A stretch of 16,045 nucleotides of DNA from Lachnospiraceae bacterium (GTDB taxonomy: Bacteria > Bacillota > Clostridia > Lachnospirales > Lachnospiraceae): contig JAAUZW010000036.1 of the NCBI GenBank assembly GCA_014804385.1, positions 98,436 to 114,480 of the forward strand. Direction: 5' to 3'. Shown here piece after piece: positions 1 through 6,935 of this stretch. Numbering within the stretch: position 1 is the stretch's first letter; each line of letters starts with the position of its first letter. The notes below the pieces were generated by a model that was not told the DNA's origin, searched no databases, and saw nothing but the letters and a program-made list of their open reading frames with translations. A program made the position numbers and the translations under genes.

Positions 1-1670
1 CGGGTGATCTCCTCCGCCGGAACGGTCACCACACCGGGTGTACTTGCTGCCTTCACCACATTAAAGAAAGCGGCGCCCTCCAATACCTTCGTGTTTGTGT
101 ACCCGTAGCGTTTCAGCCTGTTCTGCAGCAGATACCCTCTCTTGCCCTTGGCGCAGACAAGCAATAATTTCTCGTCTTTAGCAAGTCCAGGCACTTCTCC
201 TTTTACTTTCAACAGATCCACATAAGTTGCACCCGGAATGCTGGGGCCTGCGGGATTGACATCGATAATACGGTATCCCTCCGCCGCACCTGCCAGATAT
301 TCCGCAGGTGTAAAGCTGTCCATATCTCCGTTTATTTTATTCAAAAGCATATGTACCGCCTGTACAAAAGGATGGATCGCCGTGGAGAAAGGCGGTGCAT
401 AGGACAGATCCAGACAAGTCATCTGCTCCAATGTGGCTCCTAAGGTCACCGCCATCACGCCAATATCTGTCACCTTATCTACTGCGCCGGGGCCCAACAC
501 CTGTACGCCCAGCAGTTTATGGGCAGCCGCATCCGCCACCAGCTTGATAGCAAACCACGCGCTGTCGGGATAATAATGGGCTTTGTCATCGGTCACTGCC
601 ACAACGCAGATCGGATCATACCCCGCCGCCTTCGCCTGCTCTTCCGAAAGACCCGTTCTGCCGCCCGACAGGCCCGGAAGCTTCACCACGCCGGTTCCCA
701 GCACGCCCGGATAAGTCACATCTCTGCCGCCCAGCGAAAGAGCCAGTGTACGCCCTTCCATATTGGCGGAGGAACCCATGGGCGACCACTGTCTCTCACC
801 TGTGAGACGGTTCTTCACCATCGCACAGTCACCGGCCGCATACACATCCGCCACATTGGTAGCCATCTTATCATCCACCAGAATCGTTCCCTTAAACATC
901 TCAATCCCCGTATCCTGTAAAAATCCCGTATTGGGACGAATACCGATGGAAAGAATCACCACATCTGCGGGAAGCAGTCCTTTATCGGTCTGTACGCCTT
1001 CCGCTCTCTCCTCTCCCGTTACCCCTTCCAGCCTGGTAGCGGTGAGCACTTTAATACCCTTTTTCGCAAGATGGCGCACCGCATAGTCTGCCATCTCCCC
1101 GTCAAAGCCCGGCATGATCTGAGGCGCCATATCAATCAACGTAACTGACAGTCCCTTTTCCAGCAGATTTTCAGCCACCTCCAGACCGATAAAGCCGCCG
1201 CCCACTACCACGGCACGCTTCACGCCGTCTCTGGCAATATAATCTCTCGTCTCGATCGCGTCATCCGGGGTACGCATCACGAAAACGCCCGGCAGATTCA
1301 GTCCCGGAAGGGGCGGCACTACCGGAGAAGCGCCCACTGCCACGATACATTTATCATACTCATAAACTTCCTCCGCACCTGTGCGAAGATTCTTCGCCAC
1401 AGCCCTTTTCCCCGCAGGATCAAGCGACACTACCTCTCTCTGGGGATAGACCATTGCGCCTGTAAGTGCACTGTATTTTTCCGGCGTATTCACAATGAGC
1501 TGTTCTTTCTCCTGGATCGAACCGCCCACATAGTAGGGCAGACCACAGCCCGCATAGGAAATATCCTTTCCCTTGGTGACGATCGTCACCTCCGCCTCCG
1601 GATTCACTCTCTTAAATTTCGCGGCCGCCTTCGTTCCTGCCGCCACCCCGCCAATCACTAACAGCTTCAT
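1..1670 (-). CDS. CoA-disulfide reductase / NAD(P)H-dependent polysulfide-type oxidoreductase with C-terminal rhodanese domain (3' end beyond window)
   Basis: Read on the minus strand from ATG at 1670, preceded by AGGAGG six bases upstream, giving 556 codons open to the window edge. It starts with a dinucleotide-binding turn (IGGVAAG, residues 6-12), then the single redox cysteine C42 in YAGCGLPYY, typical of CoA-disulfide reductases and Npsr-type polysulfide reductases. The second nucleotide-binding motif GGGFIG is at 157-162, and the FAD-contact motif ending AAGDC is at about 271-282. YAPPFS (424-429) belongs to the dimerisation domain. From about 460 a rhodanese-like domain follows, with cysteine C506 in VCAKGKRG. 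Known members use NADH and FAD to reduce CoA disulfide or CoA persulfide in the cytoplasm, supporting thiol redox balance or sulfur reduction. The 3' end is missing, so a further C-terminal domain after about residue 545 cannot be excluded. The call to the CoADR-rhodanese class is firm; the exact substrate is not. Confidence 0.9.
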   Translation of the reverse strand, partial: MKLLVIGGVAAGTKAAAKFKRVNPEAEVTIVTKGKDISYAGCGLPYYVGGSIQEKEQLIVNTPEKYSALTGAMVYPQREVVSLDPAGKRAVAKNLRTGAEEVYEYDKCIVAVGASPVVPPLPGLNLPGVFVMRTPDDAIETRDYIARDGVKRAVVVGGGFIGLEVAENLLEKGLSVTLIDMAPQIMPGFDGEMADYAVRHLAKKGIKVLTATRLEGVTGEERAEGVQTDKGLLPADVVILSIGIRPNTGFLQDTGIEMFKGTILVDDKMATNVADVYAAGDCAMVKNRLTGERQWSPMGSSANMEGRTLALSLGGRDVTYPGVLGTGVVKLPGLSGGRTGLSEEQAKAAGYDPICVVAVTDDKAHYYPDSAWFAIKLVADAAAHKLLGVQVLGPGAVDKVTDIGVMAVTLGATLEQMTCLDLSYAPPFSTAIHPFVQAVHMLLNKINGDMDSFTPAEYLAGAAEGYRIIDVNPAGPSIPGATYVDLLKVKGEVPGLAKDEKLLLVCAKGKRGYLLQNRLKRYGYTNTKVLEGAAFFNVVKAASTPGVVTVPAEEIT

Positions 1671-1730
1671 ACTTTACCTCCTTTGTCCCTGTTTCCAATC
1701 ACCCCATAAAATATTACAGCATTCTCTGAA

Positions 1731-1750
1731 TCGTCGCTGCCGAGCGACGA
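1731..1750. repeat. Perfect 8-bp inverted repeat in the leader of the CoADR gene
   Basis: TCGTCGCT (1731-1738) and AGCGACGA (1743-1750) flank a four-base loop, gccg. On the minus strand this lies about 13 bases downstream of the predicted start of the oxidoreductase transcript, so it could be an operator or a 5' leader hairpin. On the plus strand it is followed by GTTTTTA, so it could instead stop antisense transcription coming from the left. The sequence does not decide between these. Confidence 0.5.
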
Positions 1751-1769
1751 GTTTTTATCCTTACATAAT

Positions 1770-1798
1770 ATTATAAATAATACCTTTATGAAATACAA
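1770..1798 (-). promoter_or_regulatory. Predicted promoter of the CoADR-rhodanese gene
   Basis: On the minus strand, TTGTAT (1793-1798) is separated by 17 bases from a perfect TATAAT (1770-1775). The predicted start is near 1763, giving a leader of about 90 bases before the ATG at 1670. The -35 box is weak (three matches to consensus), so the site rests on the -10 box and the spacing. Confidence 0.5.
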
Positions 1799-1943
1799 CA
1801 ATTTCCTAAATCACAAAAATCAACATCCTAAATTCTTCATTTACATACATATAATTTCAACCTTTACAAATAATACTAAAAAACAAAAAATGAAATGATC
1901 GCGCGGCTGGACTGCCGCGGTTTAGAGATGGAGGTTACAGAAT

Positions 1944-2486
1944 ATGAAGGCAACAGGTATCGTGAGAAGAATAGATGATCTGGGACGCATTGTAATCCCT
2001 AAGGAGATCCGCAGAACACTGCGGATCAGGGAAGCGGATCCGCTGGAAATTTATACGGACAGAGAGGGCGAGATCATTTTAAAAAAATACTCTCCCATCG
2101 GCGAGATGGGCACTTTTGCCAAGCAGTATGCAGACAGTATGGCTCAGGTTTCCGGGCATATCGCACTGATCTCAGACAGAGACCAGTTTATTGCAGTTTC
2201 AGGCGGCATGAAAAATCTGCTGGGCAAGTCCATCAGCAGAGAGCTGGAAGAAAAGATTGACCACAGGGAAAGCGTGGTGGCAACCAAAGGTGACAGAAAT
2301 TTTATCCGGGTAAGCTCAGATGTGGATGAATTTCATCATGAAGCTATCAGCCCCATCATCTGCGAGGGCGATGTGATCGGTTCCGTGATTCTGGTAGAGA
2401 CAGATCATAAATCCAAGATGGGCGAAGTGGAGCAGAAGTTAATCCAGTCAGCTGCAGGATTCCTAGGACGACAGATGGAACAATAA
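1944..2486 (+). CDS. spoVT: Stage V sporulation protein T (AbrB-type regulator with GAF domain)
   Basis: 180 residues, the usual SpoVT length. Residues 1-50 form an AbrB/SpoVT swapped-hairpin DNA-binding domain (MKATGIVRRIDDLGRIVIPKEIRR...), the hallmark of this family. Residues 56-178 form a GAF-like sensory domain. In Bacillus, SpoVT is made in the forespore under sigma-G control and tunes late forespore genes; here the protein is cytoplasmic and would bind DNA as a multimer. The ATG follows GGAGGT by about eight bases. A TATAAT at 1850-1855 is the best promoter element seen, but no good -35 partner or clear sigma-G box was found. A 6-bp hairpin (1902-1907 with 1914-1919) sits in the leader just before the ribosome site. 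The gene is monocistronic, with a strong hairpin downstream. Its presence implies an endospore-forming lineage. Confidence 0.96.
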   Translation: MKATGIVRRIDDLGRIVIPKEIRRTLRIREADPLEIYTDREGEIILKKYSPIGEMGTFAKQYADSMAQVSGHIALISDRDQFIAVSGGMKNLLGKSISRELEEKIDHRESVVATKGDRNFIRVSSDVDEFHHEAISPIICEGDVIGSVILVETDHKSKMGEVEQKLIQSAAGFLGRQMEQ

Positions 2487-2518
2487 ACAGAAAAATCGCA
2501 ATTCCCTATATCATAAAC

Positions 2519-2562
2519 AAACGCCGGCAGGAAAGCATGAAATCGCTTTCCTGCCGACGTTT
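2519..2562. terminator. Symmetric hairpin between spoVT and the convergent XRE gene, probable bidirectional terminator
   Basis: A 12-bp perfect stem (2525-2536 with 2545-2556, arms CGGCAGGAAAGC and GCTTTCCTGCCG) encloses an 8-base loop. After one C/A mismatch the stem extends five more pairs (AAACG with CGTTT). It lies in the 81-bp gap between two convergent stop codons, with short T-rich flanks on both strands, so it can serve either gene. Confidence 0.8.
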
Positions 2563-2567
2563 ACCAA

Positions 2568-2810
2568 TCAGTCAGGATCAACATATCGAATGATATCTCC
2601 CGGTGTACATTCCAACACAAAGCAAATACGGGCAAGCACATCCGTGTCAATTTTTTCCACACGCCCATTATACCACTTATCAATCACTTCAAAGCGAGCG
2701 TTGATGGATCTTGCCAACATATTACGGTTAATACACTTCTCATCCATATATGTCTTAATATCTATTATAATTTTTCCATATTGGTTCATTGTAAATAGAT
2801 TATTTTTCAT
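2568..2810 (-). CDS. Small XRE/Cro-type helix-turn-helix regulator
   Basis: 80 residues. From about residue 26 to the end it reads as one Cro/C1-type five-helix fold (NMLARSINARFEVIDKWYNGR, then KIDTDVLARICFVLECTPGDIIRY). The closing CxPGDII-like segment is characteristic of short HTH_26/XRE regulators. The ATG at 2810 is preceded by AGAGGG eight bases upstream, which supports this start over the internal Met8. No sensor domain is present. It is transcribed away from the large membrane-protein gene at 2936. The region between them holds an 18-bp palindrome overlapping the plus-strand promoter, so autoregulation and control of the neighbour are reasonable inferences. Confidence 0.82.
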   Translation of the reverse strand: MKNNLFTMNQYGKIIIDIKTYMDEKCINRNMLARSINARFEVIDKWYNGRVEKIDTDVLARICFVLECTPGDIIRYVDPD

Positions 2811-2852
2811 GGCAAATTCCCTCTAAATACATACTATCTAAAAAGTAACATC

Positions 2853-2881
2853 TTGACGAATCTCTTATACATAGTTACTAT
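2853..2881 (+). promoter_or_regulatory. Predicted sigma-A promoter of the polytopic membrane-protein gene
   Basis: TTGACG (2853-2858), a 17-base spacer, then TACTAT (2876-2881). The predicted start is near 2888, about 48 bases before the GTG start at 2936. The -10 box falls inside the 18-bp palindrome, as expected for a repressible promoter. Confidence 0.55.
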
Positions 2882-2892
2882 ATATATAGTAA
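2875..2892. promoter_or_regulatory. 18-bp perfect palindrome, candidate operator for the XRE regulator
   Basis: The sequence ttactatatatatagtaa is its own reverse complement. It covers the -10 region of the plus-strand promoter and lies between that promoter and the XRE gene. A TTGACA on the minus strand (2897-2902) is adjacent, although no convincing -10 box is spaced from it. Being AT-rich, part of the symmetry could be chance. Confidence 0.5.
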
Positions 2893-2935
2893 TTGTTGTC
2901 AATTTTTCATAAAATAAACTAAAGGAAACAGTAAA

Positions 2936-4606
2936 GTGGTAACTGTCATATTAAGCTGGATCTATATATTTCTAATATGTACACTGATTGGGGTCGGGAC
3001 ACTGCGCCTGTTCGAGAAAAAAATTTTTTCTCTGAGCGGATATCTCATAACGGGCATCATAGTAATTACCGTCTATACGGAGTTTGTCAGTATTTTTATG
3101 AAAATAAGCGGCCTCGCCCACATGATTGTTTTGCTGGCTGCTCTTCTGAGCGGATATACAAACCGAAACAAAATAGAACGGCTTTGGAAAACCTATCGTC
3201 CCGCCATACGCTCATGGGAAGGTTTTTTCTACGGCTGTTTCGTGGTGCTGACCGCATTCTTTGCGTCCAGAGGTGAATTTCACACGGACACAAATATCTA
3301 TCATGCGGCGGCGATTCGCATCTACGAAGAGTATGGTCTGGTCAAAGGCATCGGCAATCTGCAGCTTCATTACGCTTACAACAGTTCCTATTTGGCATTT
3401 GCTTCCATATTCAGTCTAAAATGGCTGCTTGGATCTTCTCTGCATACAACGACCGGTTTTCTGGAAACCCTTATGTGCCTGTATGCATTTCGAGGGTTAA
3501 AAGATTTTAAGCGGCACGAAAACCATATTGCGGATATGATGAGAATAGGAATTTTATTATATGCACTGATAAATGTGACGCGCAGCATGTCTCCTGCAAC
3601 AGATTATGCATCAATGTACTTTGCACTGTATATTATTACCGCGTGGAGCGAAAACCTGTGTGAAGGCCATTCCGATATTACGGCATATTCTCTGCTGTCC
3701 GTTGCAGCGGTTTTTGCAGCTACACTAAAATTTTCCTCATGTATGCTCGTTATGCTTGCCATCTATCCGGCATACTATTTGATCAAGGAGAAAAAATGGA
3801 AAGAGATTGCTGCCTATCTTTTTTGCGGGTGCATAATCCTATGTCCCTTTTTAATCAGAAATTATTTCATTTCAGGATGGCTGCTTTACCCTTTCGACAA
3901 AATAGATATTTTCGAGACAGCATGGAAAATTCCGAGGGAATATATCCTGCACGACGCAAACCAGATCAAAGTATGGGGTCGATGCCTGTTCGATGTAGAT
4001 AAAATTGATATGCCGGTTATGCAGTGGCTGCCGGTCTGGTGGAAGCATCATGTGAGCTATGAAAAAATGTTTCTCATAGCTGTGCTTCTCGGATTGCTGC
4101 TGGAATTTATAATGTTGCTCAATAAACTTATAAAAAGGCAGAAGCTCCGGCCGCAGCTTATCATACTTTACGCTGCCATATGGGCGAATATTGCCGTATG
4201 GTTTTTTATGTCGCCATTTATCAGATATGGTCTCGCCTTCCTGATCGCTGTAATTATGATTGCCATAGGAGAATATCTCAGCAGAGAAAAAAGGGGGTTT
4301 TACAGTATTGTAACGGGGAGTCTGGTTTTTTGTATTCTTGCCCTTGTCAGCTACTATGGAGATGAATACCTCATAGATATCGGCGTTTATGTGAAATACA
4401 GGCTGAGAGATCCTTATTATATTACCCAAAAAGATTATGATGAAGGTAATATGGATAGCTGTGAAATTAACGGAAATACCATTTATTTCTCCACAGAAGA
4501 AGAGATCAACAGCTACCATGTCTTTCCCGGAACATGTTACAAGCCTATGCTGGAGAGAAGCACACTGATCGGAAATAGGATCGAAGATGGATTTTGCGCA
4601 AAGTAA
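2936..4606 (+). CDS. Polytopic membrane protein of the LIC_10190 type, GT-C-like (possible lipid-linked glycosyltransferase)
   Basis: 556 residues from a GTG start, with AAAGGAAA about eight bases upstream. The chain has roughly a dozen hydrophobic segments and a hydrophilic C-terminal tail from about residue 460. After the third or fourth membrane segment comes a conserved extracytoplasmic patch (HTDTNIYHAAAIRIYEEYG, residues 116-134, then GIGNLQLHYAYNSS), which resembles the acidic first loop of GT-C glycosyltransferases and the bacterial LIC_10190 membrane family. The tail ends with a pattern EINGNTIYF...FPGTCYKP...IEDGF that I recall from the same family. Such proteins are presumed to act on surface glycans using polyprenyl-phosphate sugars, but no activity is established for this group. 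No other glycan-assembly gene is nearby, so it is an orphan. The LytTR regulator begins 132 bp downstream behind its own predicted promoter. Confidence 0.7.
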   Translation: MVTVILSWIYIFLICTLIGVGTLRLFEKKIFSLSGYLITGIIVITVYTEFVSIFMKISGLAHMIVLLAALLSGYTNRNKIERLWKTYRPAIRSWEGFFYGCFVVLTAFFASRGEFHTDTNIYHAAAIRIYEEYGLVKGIGNLQLHYAYNSSYLAFASIFSLKWLLGSSLHTTTGFLETLMCLYAFRGLKDFKRHENHIADMMRIGILLYALINVTRSMSPATDYASMYFALYIITAWSENLCEGHSDITAYSLLSVAAVFAATLKFSSCMLVMLAIYPAYYLIKEKKWKEIAAYLFCGCIILCPFLIRNYFISGWLLYPFDKIDIFETAWKIPREYILHDANQIKVWGRCLFDVDKIDMPVMQWLPVWWKHHVSYEKMFLIAVLLGLLLEFIMLLNKLIKRQKLRPQLIILYAAIWANIAVWFFMSPFIRYGLAFLIAVIMIAIGEYLSREKRGFYSIVTGSLVFCILALVSYYGDEYLIDIGVYVKYRLRDPYYITQKDYDEGNMDSCEINGNTIYFSTEEEINSYHVFPGTCYKPMLERSTLIGNRIEDGFCAK

Positions 4607-4673
4607 ATACTTGATTCTCAGCCTTGGGATAATCCACAAGAATGGAGTTATTTATTGATAAAAATATCTTTTC

Positions 4674-4702
4674 TTGATAAAATAAGCATTGTTTTATACA
4701 TT
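4674..4702 (+). promoter_or_regulatory. Predicted promoter of the LytTR regulator / GHKL kinase operon
   Basis: TTGATA (4674-4679), a 17-base spacer, then TACATT (4697-4702). The start would be about 4709, 30 bases before the ATG at 4739. Two more TTGATA copies (4655 and 4711) are spaced 19 and 37 bases away, which is not a regular LytTR-site spacing. Confidence 0.5.
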
Positions 4703-4738
4703 CCAATCTTTTGATACCGATGGTAAGAGGATTATAGC

Positions 4739-5446
4739 ATGCACATAACCATTTGTGACGATGATGCAGATTTTGCAGACAATTTAAAAACCTTACTGGA
4801 AAAAGAGCTTGCCGTGCTGCATGTCAGCCCGGTTATTTCGGTTTACAATGACGGGAATGCTTTCATTGCGGACAAACCGGACTGTGACGCTGTTTTTCTG
4901 GATATTGATATGCCCGCCGTGAACGGCTTTGACATCGCAGAGCAGATCAACCGCATGGGGGAATCCCTCATAATATTTGTTACAATGCATGATGAGCTTG
5001 TGTATTCCTCCATTAAATTCCGGCCATTCCGGTTTATCAGGAAATCTCATCTTGCAGGCGAACTTCCGGAAGTATTGAACGCGTTGCACAAGACGATAGG
5101 GAAACGCAATGCAGGACGAAAGTTTGAATTTCAGACGAAAACGGGATCCGTTTTTCTCGATGTCAGCAATATTGAATATATAGAAATATACGGACATTGG
5201 CTTCATGTCTGTGTGGATGGCGGAGAGGATCTGCAGTGCTACGGGAGTCTTTCGGAATTTGAGAAAGAGCTTGCCCCTTTTGATTTCATACGCACCCACA
5301 AAAGTTATCTTGTGAACTGTAAATATATCTATGCCATAGAAAAAGGACAAATCGTTCTCGATGATAAAACCGAGATACTGCTCAGCAGGTACAGGGCCGG
5401 AGAAGTCAGGAACAAATTCAGGAGTTATATACGGAGTGAACTATGA
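4739..5446 (+). CDS. LytTR-family response regulator
   Basis: 235 residues. The N-terminal receiver domain (about 1-118) has the acidic cluster D7-D8-D9, the phospho-acceptor D55 in VFLDIDMPAVNGFD, a switch threonine in FVTMHDE and a RK pair near 101 in place of the canonical lysine loop. Residues about 128-233 form a LytTR DNA-binding domain (KTGSVFLDVSNIEYIEIYGHWLH..., RTHKSYLVNCKYI). This AgrA/ComE class binds paired direct repeats of about 9 bp upstream of promoters. An AGAGG ribosome site precedes the ATG. The stop overlaps the kinase start by four bases (ATGA), so the two proteins are a translationally coupled pair. A matching direct-repeat target is seen downstream of the kinase gene at 6783-6822. 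Confidence 0.95.
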   Translation: MHITICDDDADFADNLKTLLEKELAVLHVSPVISVYNDGNAFIADKPDCDAVFLDIDMPAVNGFDIAEQINRMGESLIIFVTMHDELVYSSIKFRPFRFIRKSHLAGELPEVLNALHKTIGKRNAGRKFEFQTKTGSVFLDVSNIEYIEIYGHWLHVCVDGGEDLQCYGSLSEFEKELAPFDFIRTHKSYLVNCKYIYAIEKGQIVLDDKTEILLSRYRAGEVRNKFRSYIRSEL

Positions 5447-6756
5447 ATGATATTGCTGAAATCATTGCTTCTCTTGCAGAGACTTATATTGTTGTAAGAT
5501 TGTGTAATAAGTGCCTCGGTTTTAAGAACAGGAATATGGCACTGCTTAAATCTATGGTCTTCTTTATTATTCTTGCGTCAGAGAATATCCTGACCAGTCA
5601 GGAGAAATGGAATGGTGATCAGACTATTTTCATTGAAAGTTTGTCCATTATTGTTTTTATATTTTTGATTGGTATATATGTTTTTCTCTTTCTGGACGGA
5701 AAGACTTTTGATAAAATACTGATTACAATCATGCCCGCTATTTCGATTCTGCCGATCAATCTGATCGTTCTCAGTGTGATCCGCACATTATCCGGAGAGT
5801 TTATTGTGGATATCATTGAACCCGGCGGAAAAGCACGTATTTGGGCACTGATTTTTAGTAAGCTGGCGTTTTTCCTGTTGTGCGAGTTTATTATACACAT
5901 GAGAAAACGCAATCGATATTCACTCAGCATCTTTCAGTGGAGCATTCAGTTATCTTGTTTTTTCATAACATTTCTGATTGCTTATGTGCAGCTCAACATA
6001 TTGATGAAAAATGACAATATGCCGGAGTTTCTTCCGGTGAGTATATTGATTATGGTCCTGAATATTTTGCTGTATGTTTTATTGGACAGAATGAATCGTG
6101 ACAATATAATCAAAGAGGAGTACCGGATTTCGAAGATTAGCCTTGCTGCACAGGAACGGCTGGTCGATGAAGCGAGAAAACAGTACATGGAAATGAAAAC
6201 TCTGCGCCACGATATGCGGCATTACCTCATGGCTGCCGCAGAACTGATAGGTGCAGACAGAACGATTGAAGCCAAAGATTATATCGAGAAGATTGTTGAT
6301 GAAAAAGTAGACCAGGCGGCCTTCGGAATAGACACGGGAGACGTGGTGATTGACGCCGTGATCAATAGCAGGATCGCAGTCTGCCTGAAAAATCAAATCG
6401 AAATGAAATGTATGATCGATTCACAGTTTAAAGGCGTGGATGACATCGATATGAGCGTGCTGCTTTCCAACGCGCTGGACAACGCCATAAGCGGATGTGC
6501 CGGTGCAGAGTCGGCGGAGATTGAGTTGATCATCGGCACCCGAAAAACTTTTACCTATATTATTGTCAAAAACAGTATCCGAGAGTCTGTTCTTGCAAAG
6601 AACCCGGATCTTGAAACGGATAAAGAGAATAAGACGGCTCACGGATTTGGTATTATGTCCATACGGAAGATTGCGGAAAAATATAAGGGAAGTGTCGAAT
6701 TTAAGGAGGAGGATCATACCTTCATCGTGGAGATCTGGCTCGAAAACGCTTTGTAG
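5443..6756 (+). CDS. GHKL-type sensor histidine kinase (AgrC/ComD-like class)
   Basis: 437 residues. The N-terminal half (about 1-215) has six or seven hydrophobic segments, the usual membrane sensor of AgrC-like kinases. A short coiled region (225-250) leads to the phospho-acceptor motif LRHDMRHYL with H256. The GHKL ATPase domain has the N box LLSNALDNAI (N343, N347) and the G box HGFGIMSIRKIAEKYKG (from 400). All catalytic motifs look intact. It would autophosphorylate at H256 and pass phosphate to D55 of the upstream regulator. No AgrB-like peptide exporter or obvious pheromone precursor lies in the neighbourhood, so the signal is unknown. The genes that follow suggest an extracellular solute or envelope cue, which is inference. 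Confidence 0.95.
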   Translation: MNDIAEIIASLAETYIVVRLCNKCLGFKNRNMALLKSMVFFIILASENILTSQEKWNGDQTIFIESLSIIVFIFLIGIYVFLFLDGKTFDKILITIMPAISILPINLIVLSVIRTLSGEFIVDIIEPGGKARIWALIFSKLAFFLLCEFIIHMRKRNRYSLSIFQWSIQLSCFFITFLIAYVQLNILMKNDNMPEFLPVSILIMVLNILLYVLLDRMNRDNIIKEEYRISKISLAAQERLVDEARKQYMEMKTLRHDMRHYLMAAAELIGADRTIEAKDYIEKIVDEKVDQAAFGIDTGDVVIDAVINSRIAVCLKNQIEMKCMIDSQFKGVDDIDMSVLLSNALDNAISGCAGAESAEIELIIGTRKTFTYIIVKNSIRESVLAKNPDLETDKENKTAHGFGIMSIRKIAEKYKGSVEFKEEDHTFIVEIWLENAL

Positions 6757-6782
6757 TCGCTTCGCCTTCTATGTGCTAAAAT

Positions 6783-6822
6783 GTACCGTTTATGTGATGA
6801 GCGTGCCGTTTGTGCGGTGAGC
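6783..6822 (+). promoter_or_regulatory. Tandem 20-bp repeat with two LytTR-type half-sites
   Basis: Two adjacent 20-bp units (6783-6802 and 6803-6822) match at 16 of 20 positions. Each holds a half-site, ACCGTTTAT at 6785-6793 and GCCGTTTGT at 6805-6813. These fit the published LytTR consensus [TA][AC][CA]GTTN[AG][TG] at nine and eight of nine positions. The 20-bp period puts both on the same DNA face. The second half-site ends 10 bp before the -35 box of the next promoter, where LytTR activators normally bind. The linked regulator is the obvious candidate protein. Confidence 0.7.
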
Positions 6823-6823
6823 G

Positions 6824-6852
6824 TTGTAATCAAATTTGCTCCATGATACATT
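6824..6852 (+). promoter_or_regulatory. Predicted promoter of the solute-binding protein / HD-GYP operon
   Basis: TTGTAA (6824-6829), a 17-base spacer, then TACATT (6847-6852), both four of six matches. Such a weak core promoter fits one needing an activator. The start would be near 6859, leaving a leader of about 77 bases. The same -10 hexamer, TACATT, is used by the predicted regulator/kinase promoter. Confidence 0.5.
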
Positions 6853-6871
6853 ATGAAATTATGAAGATGAT

Positions 6872-6903
6872 TATGCTGCCTGTTATTTCATTGATGCAGC
6901 ATA
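6872..6903 (+). repeat. Inverted repeat in the leader of the solute-binding protein gene
   Basis: TATGCTGC (6872-6879) and GCAGCATA (6896-6903) form a perfect 8-bp stem with a 16-base loop, shortly before the ribosome-binding site. It could shape mRNA stability or be a protein site. There is no T-run, so it is not a terminator. Confidence 0.4.
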
Positions 6904-6935
6904 GTATAGTACAACAGCGAAAAGGTATGAGCAGA

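Noticed and set aside
519..1086. Plus-strand open frames opposite the CoADR gene
   Set aside because: They mirror the codon pattern of the minus-strand flavoprotein, whose motifs are unmistakable.
3872..4639. 255-codon open frame on the minus strand inside the LIC_10190-like gene
   Set aside because: It is antisense to a well-supported membrane protein, has no domain or ribosome site, and its residues reflect the complement of hydrophobic codons.
4615..4640. CTTGGGAT / ATCCACAAG near the end of the membrane-protein gene considered as a terminator
   Set aside because: The stem needs a bulge, is short and has no T-run.
4655..4716. Three TTGATA copies upstream of the response regulator considered as an autoregulatory LytTR site
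   Set aside because: Spacings of 19 and 37 bp and no match to the GTT-core consensus; one copy serves better as a -35 box.
6757..6785. Similarity between the trailer after the kinase stop and the trailer after the HD-GYP stop (9572-9605), both with GCCTTC and TATGT
   Set aside because: Only about 14 matching bases with gaps; too short to claim a repeat.
6781..6846. 21-codon frame (MYRLCDERAVCAV...) considered as a signal peptide for the GHKL kinase
   Set aside because: No ribosome-binding site, no leader or processing pattern, and its sequence is dictated by the tandem LytTR-type repeats.
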